A stretch of DNA of 5,717 bases from Candidatus Omnitrophota bacterium (GTDB taxonomy: Bacteria; Omnitrophota; Gorgyraeia; JACOVV01). Where the stretch lies: assembly GCA_016177145.1 (NCBI GenBank), contig JACOVV010000187.1, forward strand, positions 1 to 5,717, in the 5' to 3' direction. The stretch's first letter is position 1, and every line of letters starts with the position of its first letter. A program made the position numbers and the translations under genes. Below are positions 1 through 5,717 of the stretch, piece by piece. Under the pieces are notes generated by a model, which had not been told where the DNA came from, searched no databases, and saw only the letters and a program-made list of their open reading frames with translations.

Positions 1-27
1 AGGGGCGGGTTTGAAACCCGCCCCTAC
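1..27. repeat. Palindromic repeat, copy 1, inside the aspS reading frame
   Basis: Visible arm AGGGGCGGGTTT (1-12), central G at 13, and the exact reverse complement at 14-25, then AC. Compared with copy 2 at 1117-1145, the two outermost bases are cut off by the window edge, and the only difference is the central base (G here, A there, on the plus strand). On the minus strand it is read in frame as GTA then GAGFKPAP, directly after the conserved GAKGLAYFK of AspRS. E. coli AspRS, recalled from memory, has NERAKGLEG at this point, so the repeat occupies a variable surface segment. Whether the frame stays open beyond the repeat cannot be seen. Confidence 0.9.
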
Positions 28-1098
28 TTTAAAATAGGCCAACCCCTTGGCCCCCCACTCCTGCGCTTTCTGCGTCCATTGGTCTATCTCAGAGCGGCTG
101 AAATTACCGGCCCCAGGAACAGAAATTCCTTGAATCGCCCCTCCCGCCTGGAGACATTCTCGAAAAACTTTGAAGGAACTTGTTTGAAACAACGAACTCA
201 CATCGCTAATCTCCATGCCAAAACGGAGGTCGGGTTTATCGCTCCCGTAGCGCGCCATCGCCTGCGGATAACTCATCCGGACAAGAGGGAGTTTTAAAGA
301 AATTCCTATTAGTTTTTGGAATACCGCCTGCATGATCTGCTCTACCACTGCGAATATTTCTTCTTCATCCGTGAAAGCCAGTTCCATATCAAGCTGTGTG
401 AACTCTGGTTGGCGGTCCTTTCGCAAATCTTCATCACGGAAACAGCGCGCCAATTGAAAATAGCGGTCAATGCCGGAAACCATTAAAATTTGTTTGAATA
501 ACTGCGGCGACTGCGGCAGAGCGAAGAACTGCCCGGGATTGAGGCGGCTTGGAACCAGATAATCCCTTGCCCCTTCCGGCGTGCTTTTTGTGAGGATAGG
601 AGTCTCTACTTCCCAAAACCCCTGCTGGTCCAGAACCTCTCGAACCACTTGAAAAAGTTCATGGCGCATACGGAGGTTTTTTTGCATTTTCGGCCGGCGA
701 AGATCGAGGTACCGGTAAACCAGCCGCAACTCCTCATTAATTTCAGTTTCGTCTTCGATCTCGAAAGGGGGCGTTTGGCTCTTATTCAGGATTTCCAACC
801 GGCCCACGGATATTTCAATGGTTCCGGTTTTGATTTTCGGATTTTCCGTCCCTTGGGGCCTGGCAACCACTTTACCGGCCGCTGAAATAACATCTTCCGG
901 TCCGAGTTTTTGGGCAATGGTATGCACCTGTGAGGAAACATCCGGATTTATTACTAATTGTGTGATCCCTTCCCTGTCACGGAGATCAATAAAAATTAAC
1001 CCTCCGTGATCCCGGCGGCGATGAACCCACCCGGAAAGGCAGACTTCTTTGCCAATATCTTGAACCCTTAAATCGCCACAACGATGAGTACGTTTCAT
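1..1098 (-). CDS. aspS: Aspartyl-tRNA synthetase, class II, 3' end beyond window
   Basis: Charges tRNA with aspartate in the cytoplasm. The frame is open for 366 codons from ATG 1098 to the left edge; the family is usually about 590 residues, so roughly the last 220, including motif 3, are outside. Residues 1-110 form the OB-fold anticodon-binding domain (GWVHRRRDHGG at 24-34). The catalytic core begins with YRYLDLRRP (128-136), then TPEGARDYLVPSR (173-185), QSPQLFKQ (196-203) and motif 2, FRDEDLRKDRQPEF (220-233). RYGSDKPDLRF (283-293) leads into the bacterial GAD insertion, with GAKGLAYFKV at 349-358. The start is certain: the N-terminus matches the family and an in-frame TGA lies at 1107-1105. 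It begins 43 nt after hisS and is probably co-transcribed. The last visible codons, GAGFKPAP, come from a palindromic repeat rather than family sequence. His31 and Gly83 suggest a non-discriminating enzyme. Confidence 0.96.
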   Translation of the reverse strand, partial: MKRTHRCGDLRVQDIGKEVCLSGWVHRRRDHGGLIFIDLRDREGITQLVINPDVSSQVHTIAQKLGPEDVISAAGKVVARPQGTENPKIKTGTIEISVGRLEILNKSQTPPFEIEDETEINEELRLVYRYLDLRRPKMQKNLRMRHELFQVVREVLDQQGFWEVETPILTKSTPEGARDYLVPSRLNPGQFFALPQSPQLFKQILMVSGIDRYFQLARCFRDEDLRKDRQPEFTQLDMELAFTDEEEIFAVVEQIMQAVFQKLIGISLKLPLVRMSYPQAMARYGSDKPDLRFGMEISDVSSLFQTSSFKVFRECLQAGGAIQGISVPGAGNFSRSEIDQWTQKAQEWGAKGLAYFKVGAGFKPAP

Positions 1099-1101
1099 GG
1101 A

Positions 1102-1106
1102 CCCTC
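1102..1106 (-). promoter_or_regulatory. Probable Shine-Dalgarno of aspS
   Basis: GAGGG on the minus strand ends 3 nt before the aspS ATG at 1098. The spacing is shorter than usual, so it is a modest site, and coupling to hisS translation, which terminates 43 nt upstream, may help. An in-frame TGA at 1107-1105 overlaps it and rules out an upstream start. Confidence 0.55.
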
Positions 1107-1116
1107 AATATTACGT

Positions 1117-1145
1117 GTAGGGGCGGGTTTAAAACCCGCCCCTAC
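1117..1145. repeat. Palindromic repeat, copy 2, at the hisS/aspS junction
   Basis: A perfect 29-nt palindrome: arm GTAGGGGCGGGTTT (1117-1130), central A (1131), and the exact reverse complement (1132-1145). The outer bases T1116 and A1146 also pair, giving 31 nt. In RNA it would fold into a very stable hairpin of about 13 base pairs with a 3-nt loop. It is not an intrinsic terminator: the downstream sequence on the minus strand is ACGTAATATTG, with no T run. On that strand its TAG (1144-1142) is the hisS stop codon, so the element overlaps the end of hisS. The fold sits 18 nt upstream of the aspS ATG, and could affect mRNA stability or the hisS:aspS ratio (inference). Confidence 0.93.
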
Positions 1146-2410
1146 ATTGGCATTCGATTCTTCATAACCTCCAATATTTTTTCATGGGAAACCACTTCCT
1201 GCGTCCCTGTCTGCATATCTTTTAAGACAACCTCTCCACGACCCCACTCTTCCTCCCCTAAAAGAATGACATGCCGGCTCCCCTTTTTATTCGCGGCGCG
1301 AAATTGTCCTTTAAGAGACCGGCTCTCAAAATCCATTTCAGACGCGATCCCTGACTCCCTGAGACGGCTTAACAACTTAAACGCCTCTCCTTGAAGCGAT
1401 TCACCCGCGACAGCGATATAAACCAGCGCCGGGCCGGGGTTCAAATCCGCCCCGACCTTATCTTTAAGAACCATCAACAATCGTTCCGTTCCCAGCGCCC
1501 ATCCGGTCGCCGGGACCAGTTTACCCCCTAATTCTTCCACTAAACGGTCATACCGCCCTCCAGCCGCTAAAGTATCTTGGGCCCCTAATTCATCAGTAGA
1601 GACTTCAAAGACGGTTCCCGTGTAATAATCTAAGCCGCGGACTAAATGCGAATCCACCCTATAAGCAATTTTGGCCAGATCCAATCCTTCTTTGACTTTT
1701 TTAAAATGGTCTTGGCAGGAAGAACAAATCCTCGCGAAAACATTCTCTGTCTTCGGGAAAATTTTTTCTCTGCAGTTTTCTTTCTTGCAGTCCAGGATTC
1801 GAAGAATATTCCGTTCGAAACGCTGTTGGCAGTCCTCGCACAACTGGGAACAGACAGGGGAAATCTCTTTCTGAAGCTGGTCAACCACCTCGGGGCGATC
1901 CTTGCCGCATCCCAGATGATTGATTCGAAGCTGGAATTTCTTTACCCCCAGTTCAAAAAGTAATTGACTCAGGAGGTGCACATTTTCAACATCGCTCAAC
2001 GGACTGCCGGAACCCAGCGATTCAACGCCAATTTGGTGAAACTGCCTCTGACGCCCCGCTTGAGGGCGCTCCGCCCGAAACATCGCCCCGATGTAAAAAA
2101 GTTTTACGACCCCTCCTTGCGCTCCTAGTCCATGTTCCAAGTAAGCGCGGACCACACCCGCAGTTCCTTCCGGCCTCAGGCAGATTTGGCGATTCCCCCG
2201 GTCGGTCAACACATACATTTCCTTTTGGACAATATCACTAGCTTCCCCGACCGCACGAATAAAAAGAGACGCCTCTTCCAAAAGGGGCGTCCTGATCTCC
2301 TGAAATCCGAAAATACGAAACAACCGGAGCGCTCTCTGCTCTACCATGGACCACAGGGGCGCTTCCAAAGGCAAGACATCGTGCGTGCCCCGTAATGCTT
2401 GAATATTCAT
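1142..2410 (-). CDS. hisS: Histidyl-tRNA synthetase
   Basis: Class II synthetase that activates histidine and transfers it to tRNA(His) in the cytoplasm, normally as a homodimer. It is full length at 422 residues. Motif 1 lies in FGFQEIRTPLLEE (34-46), motif 2 in FRAERPQAGRQRQFHQIG (111-128) and motif 3 in GWALGTERLL (303-312). The histidine-binding signatures are LVRGLDYYTGTVFEV (256-270) and AAGGRYD (282-288). The C-terminal anticodon-binding domain runs from about 327 to the end. An insertion at 187-232 holds seven cysteines, possibly a metal site. I chose ATG 2410 because MNIQALRGTHDVLP matches the family N-terminus. A TTG at 2437 would add nine residues but lies within the promoter spacer, so it should not be in the mRNA. 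The gene has its own promoter and no Shine-Dalgarno, so a leaderless message is likely. The stop codon is provided by the palindromic repeat. Confidence 0.97.
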   Translation of the reverse strand: MNIQALRGTHDVLPLEAPLWSMVEQRALRLFRIFGFQEIRTPLLEEASLFIRAVGEASDIVQKEMYVLTDRGNRQICLRPEGTAGVVRAYLEHGLGAQGGVVKLFYIGAMFRAERPQAGRQRQFHQIGVESLGSGSPLSDVENVHLLSQLLFELGVKKFQLRINHLGCGKDRPEVVDQLQKEISPVCSQLCEDCQQRFERNILRILDCKKENCREKIFPKTENVFARICSSCQDHFKKVKEGLDLAKIAYRVDSHLVRGLDYYTGTVFEVSTDELGAQDTLAAGGRYDRLVEELGGKLVPATGWALGTERLLMVLKDKVGADLNPGPALVYIAVAGESLQGEAFKLLSRLRESGIASEMDFESRSLKGQFRAANKKGSRHVILLGEEEWGRGEVVLKDMQTGTQEVVSHEKILEVMKNRMPM

Positions 2411-2418
2411 GAAGTTAA

Positions 2419-2447
2419 ATTTTATCAGGTAAGCCAACCAGTGTCAA
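2419..2447 (-). promoter_or_regulatory. hisS promoter, sigma70 type, leaderless arrangement
   Basis: On the minus strand, a perfect -35 TTGACA (2447-2442) is followed by a 17-nt spacer and a -10 TAAAAT (2424-2419). A TG at 2427-2426, one base before the -10, makes it an extended -10. Only 8 nt (TTTAACTT-type, AT-rich, no Shine-Dalgarno) separate the -10 from the hisS ATG. With usual start-site spacing, transcription should begin at or within about 3 nt of A2410. It fires away from HU, so hisS-aspS is likely a separate transcription unit. Confidence 0.75.
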
Positions 2448-2508
2448 CGAAGCTGACTCGATCCGCGGAAGATTTGCCTGTTGCCTTAACCCGAAGGGGG
2501 GTCGTGAA

Positions 2509-2781
2509 TCAGCGAACGTCTTTTTTCATGATCAGGCCGGGCTTAAAAACAGCTACTTTTTTGGGGGCTACCGGAACCTGTTGTCCTGTCCGAGGATTTC
2601 TTCCAATCCGTCCCCGTCTGGATTTAACCTTAAAAACGCCAAAATTTCTCAATTCAACCGTCTCACCAGCGGACAAACTTTCAACAATGCAATCCAATGT
2701 CCCTTGGACGATTTTTTTGACATCTTGCTGTTTAATCGCTGTTCTCTCAGCTACTTTGAGAACAATATCTTTCTTAGTCAT
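2509..2781 (-). CDS. HU/IHF-family nucleoid DNA-binding protein
   Basis: A small basic protein that bends DNA as a dimer and helps compact the nucleoid. At 90 residues it has the exact family size. The N-terminal helical dimerisation part covers about 1-40 (MTKKDIVLKVAE, then VKKIVQGTLDCIVESLSAGE), followed by the signature ELRNFGVFKV (43-52). The DNA-binding beta arm contains GRNPRTG (60-66), with Pro63 at the position that intercalates into DNA in HU and IHF. The tail VAVFKPGLIMKK is typical. It could be a homodimeric HU or one subunit of an IHF-like heterodimer; the sequence does not settle this, so no gene symbol is given. The start is fixed by AAGGAG 7 nt upstream of ATG 2781. It has its own promoter just after dnaE. 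I see no convincing terminator between it and hisS. Confidence 0.95.
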   Translation of the reverse strand: MTKKDIVLKVAERTAIKQQDVKKIVQGTLDCIVESLSAGETVELRNFGVFKVKSRRGRIGRNPRTGQQVPVAPKKVAVFKPGLIMKKDVR

Positions 2782-2788
2782 TATACTG

Positions 2789-2794
2789 CTCCTT
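2789..2794 (-). promoter_or_regulatory. Strong Shine-Dalgarno of the HU-like gene
   Basis: AAGGAG on the minus strand, 7 nt before ATG 2781, is the best ribosome-binding site in the window and fits a highly expressed nucleoid protein. It contrasts with hisS (none) and aspS (short-spaced GAGGG). Confidence 0.85.
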
Positions 2795-2847
2795 TCTCTC
2801 TTACGTCCTCTTCATTCATCGAGGAAACTTTATTAAACGTTGTTACC

Positions 2848-2877
2848 ACAATAACATAAATGAGTTGTGTCTGTCAA
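2848..2877 (-). promoter_or_regulatory. Probable promoter of the HU-like gene
   Basis: On the minus strand, a perfect -35 TTGACA (2877-2872) is followed by an 18-nt spacer and a -10 TATTGT (2853-2848, 4 of 6 matches). A TG at 2856-2855 forms an extended -10. The expected start is near A2841, which gives a 5' untranslated region of about 60 nt. The -35 begins 7 nt after the dnaE stop, so HU can be expressed independently of dnaE. The -10 is weaker than that of hisS. Confidence 0.6.
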
Positions 2878-2883
2878 GAAATT

Positions 2884-5717
2884 TTATTTGACCTCCAAAA
2901 CGACATTTTGAGTCCCCACAAGCGCTTCGATTTCCTGCATTAATTCATCAGTGGGAACTGTAGCAAGGTCGGCGTTCACTTGGAGTTGTACTTTTCTGCC
3001 GTCTTGAAGATGCAAATGCAGATAGACAGGAATCGTTCCTGGATAACGACTTAACGCTTCCTGTAACTCCCTGAGTTGTTTTCCTTGATTTTCCTCTTTT
3101 CTTAGATGAAGATGAATCGCTTGCGTATATTTCGACTTCACCGTCTCTAACTGAATAATTTCACTAGCAATGATCTTTGCTTCTTCTTCCCTTAAAGAAA
3201 TGCGTCCTTTTACTAGAACTGCTTGACTAGGAATGAGATAAGAATAAACTTCCTTGAATGTTGATGGAAAAACGAGCACTTCAACGCTTCCCTCAAGGTC
3301 TTCTAACTGAAGAATCGCCATTCTTTCGTTTGTTCTCTTGGTCATGGTCTGCTTCAGTTTCTGGATGATCCCGGCGATGGCAATTTCCTCGCCATCCGCA
3401 TGTTGCTGAAGGGTTCGTGTGGTCGCTTTGCTGAAATAACGAATCTCCCTCTCAAACTGGGACAGGGGATGTCCCGTGACATAATAACCCAGAAGCTCTT
3501 TTTCAAAAGCGAGAAGCTGATGTCTTGGCCATTCCGGAATGTCTGCGTTTTGGCAGAGTTCCTTCTTGAATGAATGTTCTGCTCCCAATTGATCAAAGAA
3601 CGAGAACTGTCCTTTACTACGGTCACTTTGAATCCCGGCGGCAGCTTCTAACACCCGGTCCAGTATGGCTAACATCTGAGAACGCTTCATTCCAAAACTG
3701 TCGCAAGCGCCGCACTTCATCAGACTCTCCAAAACTTTTCGGTTCACGATTCTTAAATCAACCTGCTCGCACAGTTGCTGCAAGGATTCAAAACGCTTAG
3801 ACTGCTGCCGTGACTGCACAATGGAATCAATCGCAGTTTGCCCCACATTTTTGACGGCGTTCAAACCAAAACGAATGGTTTGGTCATCCACAGTGGTAAA
3901 TTTTCCGAAACTTTCGTTGACATCGGGCGGCAGGATTCGGATTCCTATCCTCTTGGCCTCTTCCATGTAGAGAACGACCTTGTCCGTGTTGCCCATTTCA
4001 CTGCTGAGCAAAGCAGTCAGGAATTCAACCGGATAATTTGCTTTTAAATACGCCGTTTGGTAAGAAATCAAAGCGTAAGCGGTGCTGTGAGACTTGTTGA
4101 AGCCATAGCCGGCGAAATATTCAATAAGATTAAAAATCTTTTCAGCCGTTTTCTTGCCGACGCCGTTTTTGGTCGCCCCGGCGATAAACGCTTCGCGCTG
4201 GGCCTGGATGGCTTCTGGATTTTTTTTACTCATCGCACGCCGCAGCTCATCGGCTTGACTTAACGTGGACCCCGCCAGAGTGCTGGCAATGAGCATCGCC
4301 TGCTCTTGGTAAAGAATAATTCCATAGGTATCTTTGAGGATGGTCTCCAACGCTTTGTGATCATAGCGTATCGGGATTTCTCCATGTTTTCTTTTAATGA
4401 ATTCATCCACCATGCCGCTCCCAATAGGTCCAGGCCGATAGAGAGCCAGCAAGGCGATAATATCTTCGAAACGCTCAGGTTTAAGCCGACGAAGCAGGTC
4501 CCTCATCCCCGAACTGTCTAATTGAAACACCCCTAATGATTCTCCTCTTGCCAGCATTGAGAACGCCTTAAGATCCTCCAGCGGGATTTGTGTCATGTCA
4601 ATCGTATGAGAGCGGCGCCGCTGAATAATCTTGCAGGTTTCATCAATGACTGTCAGAGTCTTGAGCCCGAGAAAATCCATTTTCAGCAATCCGATTTTCT
4701 CAAGCGCCCCCATGGGGAACCCGGTGGTGATCTGGCCGTCGCTGGTCTTAAAAAGAGGGACATAGTTCACCAATGGTTTCTCACTGATGACAACGCCGGC
4801 CGCGTGAGTGGAAGCGTGGCGGTTCAATCCTTCAAGTTTCATGGAGATATCCAGCAGTTTTTTAATCTGCGGGTCGCTGTCATGAAGAGCAGCAAGCTGA
4901 GGTTCGACTTCAAGGGCGTGCCGCAGCGTCATATTGAGGTCATTGGGAATCAGTTTTGCAATCCGGTCCACATCGGGATAAGGCATGTTCATCACCCGCC
5001 CGACATCCCGGACCGCCGCCTTGGCCGCCATGGTCCCGAAGGTAATGATCTGCGCGACGTTCTCCTTGCCGTATTTTTGAGTCACATAGTCAATGACTTC
5101 GCCGCGCCGTTCGTAGCAAAAATCGATATCAATATCCGGCATGCTGACGCGGTTGGGATTCAAAAAACGTTCAAAGAGCAGATGATATTTCAGCGGATCA
5201 ATATCGGTAATCCCCAAAAGATAACTGACCAGGCTTCCCGCCGCGGATCCCCGTCCCGGCCCAACCGGAATTCCCTTGCTCTTCGCGAACCGGATAAAAT
5301 CCTGAACGATTAAAAAATATCCGGTGTAACCTAAATCACGGATGACTTTCAACTCATGATTTAACTGTTCTAAAACATGGGATTCCGCTTTTTCATACCT
5401 TTTTTTGAGCCCCTCACGGCAGAGTTCTTCCAGATAAATTTCCTTTATTTTCCCCGCTGGAGTGTCATAATTAGGCAGGTGAATTTGCATGAAAACGAGT
5501 CCAAGATTGCATTTTTCCGCGATTTTCACCGTATTCTTGATGGCGTCGGGGATCTCGGAGAAAAGATGACGCATTTCTTCCGCTGATTTAAAGTAGAATT
5601 CAGGAGTTTCAAAACGCATCCGGTCCGGATCTTCCAAATGGCTCCCCGTTTGGATGCTGAGAAGCGCTTCGTGCGCCTCGGCGTCTTCTTGCTTGAGATA
5701 ATGGCAATCGTTGGTCG
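2884..5717 (-). CDS. dnaE: DNA polymerase III alpha subunit, 5' end beyond window
   Basis: Catalytic subunit of the replicative polymerase. The frame is open from the right edge (first full codon at 5715) to TAA at 2886-2884, giving 943 codons; full DnaE is about 1,150 residues, so roughly 200 N-terminal PHP residues are missing. In partial numbering, the end of the PHP domain starts at TNDCHY (1-6). The palm holds PVGPGRGSAAGSLVSYLLG (150-168) and catalytic aspartates 194 and 196 in MPDIDIDF, with the third at 347 in KMDFLGLKTLT. FAGYGFNKSHS (534-544) follows. A helix-hairpin-helix lies near 615-636, a beta-clamp motif QFSFF at 703-707, an OB fold at about 775-820, and a C-terminal domain ending in NVVLEVK. 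No exonuclease domain is inserted, so this is DnaE, not PolC. No intein, frameshift or lost catalytic residue is visible. The start codon and promoter are outside the window. Confidence 0.98.
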   Translation of the reverse strand, partial: TNDCHYLKQEDAEAHEALLSIQTGSHLEDPDRMRFETPEFYFKSAEEMRHLFSEIPDAIKNTVKIAEKCNLGLVFMQIHLPNYDTPAGKIKEIYLEELCREGLKKRYEKAESHVLEQLNHELKVIRDLGYTGYFLIVQDFIRFAKSKGIPVGPGRGSAAGSLVSYLLGITDIDPLKYHLLFERFLNPNRVSMPDIDIDFCYERRGEVIDYVTQKYGKENVAQIITFGTMAAKAAVRDVGRVMNMPYPDVDRIAKLIPNDLNMTLRHALEVEPQLAALHDSDPQIKKLLDISMKLEGLNRHASTHAAGVVISEKPLVNYVPLFKTSDGQITTGFPMGALEKIGLLKMDFLGLKTLTVIDETCKIIQRRRSHTIDMTQIPLEDLKAFSMLARGESLGVFQLDSSGMRDLLRRLKPERFEDIIALLALYRPGPIGSGMVDEFIKRKHGEIPIRYDHKALETILKDTYGIILYQEQAMLIASTLAGSTLSQADELRRAMSKKNPEAIQAQREAFIAGATKNGVGKKTAEKIFNLIEYFAGYGFNKSHSTAYALISYQTAYLKANYPVEFLTALLSSEMGNTDKVVLYMEEAKRIGIRILPPDVNESFGKFTTVDDQTIRFGLNAVKNVGQTAIDSIVQSRQQSKRFESLQQLCEQVDLRIVNRKVLESLMKCGACDSFGMKRSQMLAILDRVLEAAAGIQSDRSKGQFSFFDQLGAEHSFKKELCQNADIPEWPRHQLLAFEKELLGYYVTGHPLSQFEREIRYFSKATTRTLQQHADGEEIAIAGIIQKLKQTMTKRTNERMAILQLEDLEGSVEVLVFPSTFKEVYSYLIPSQAVLVKGRISLREEEAKIIASEIIQLETVKSKYTQAIHLHLRKEENQGKQLRELQEALSRYPGTIPVYLHLHLQDGRKVQLQVNADLATVPTDELMQEIEALVGTQNVVLEVK

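Noticed and set aside
1117..1145. Intrinsic terminator between hisS and aspS
   Set aside because: The hairpin is strong, but no T run follows on either strand: ACGTAATATTG follows on the minus strand and ATTGGCATTC on the plus strand. An identical palindrome is found within aspS.
1..1145. CRISPR array from the two palindromic repeats
   Set aside because: Two copies only, 1.1 kb apart with coding sequence between them; no regular spacers and no cas genes.
2435..2437. TTG start for hisS, adding nine residues
   Set aside because: It lies between the -35 and -10 of the hisS promoter, has no Shine-Dalgarno, and the extra residues (AYLIKFNF) do not match HisRS N-termini.
2480..2508. Terminator after the HU-like gene
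   Set aside because: The segment ACCCCCCTTCGGGTTAAGG can form only a 4-bp stem, with no T tract after it.
2806..2825. TCCTC / GAGGA inverted repeat in the HU 5' untranslated region
   Set aside because: Only five base pairs around a 10-nt loop; too weak to call a regulatory structure.
2399..2836. A 145-codon open frame on the plus strand across the HU gene
   Set aside because: Antisense to the clear HU/IHF protein and its promoters; the translation has no known motif.
4588..5313. A 241-codon open frame on the plus strand
   Set aside because: It is fully antisense to highly conserved dnaE catalytic sequence (the Asp motifs and palm), has no recognisable family features, and mirrors the codon pattern of the real gene.

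Overview
The window carries four bacterial housekeeping genes, all on the minus strand. From right to left they are dnaE (replicative DNA polymerase III alpha, N-terminus off the right edge), a 90-residue HU/IHF-family nucleoid protein, hisS (histidyl-tRNA synthetase) and aspS (aspartyl-tRNA synthetase, C-terminus off the left edge). Coding density is high. The only intergenic stretches are about 100 nt (dnaE to HU), about 100 nt (HU to hisS) and 43 nt (hisS to aspS). No RNA gene, CRISPR array, transposase or phage gene is visible, and no gap exceeds 300 bases.

The organism is a bacterium of moderate GC with an E. coli-type, exonuclease-less DnaE rather than PolC. The HU-like protein (start MTKKDIVLKVAE, core ELRNFGVF) and the dispersed GC-rich palindrome recall uncultivated lineages such as Omnitrophota and other PVC-related or deltaproteobacterial-type groups. 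That placement is a memory-based guess, not shown by the sequence. The AspRS has the anticodon-domain His and Gly associated with non-discriminating enzymes, which suggests that Asn-tRNA may be made through Asp-tRNA(Asn) and GatCAB.

Regulation can be read in two places. HU has a TTGACA promoter just after the dnaE stop and a strong Shine-Dalgarno sequence. hisS has a near-consensus promoter whose -10 ends only 8 nt before the ATG, so its mRNA should be leaderless or nearly so. aspS follows hisS closely without a visible promoter and is probably co-transcribed with it.

The most unusual signal is a perfect 29-nt palindrome (arm GTAGGGGCGGGTTT, one central base) present twice. One copy lies at the hisS/aspS junction, where it supplies the hisS stop codon. 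The other lies inside the aspS reading frame at the left edge, where it is translated as (V)GAGFKPAP immediately after the conserved GAKGLAYxKV segment. This looks like a small palindromic element that can enter genes without inactivating them, comparable in principle to the Rickettsia palindromic elements. I see no other candidate for a new system: the rest is ordinary core-genome content.
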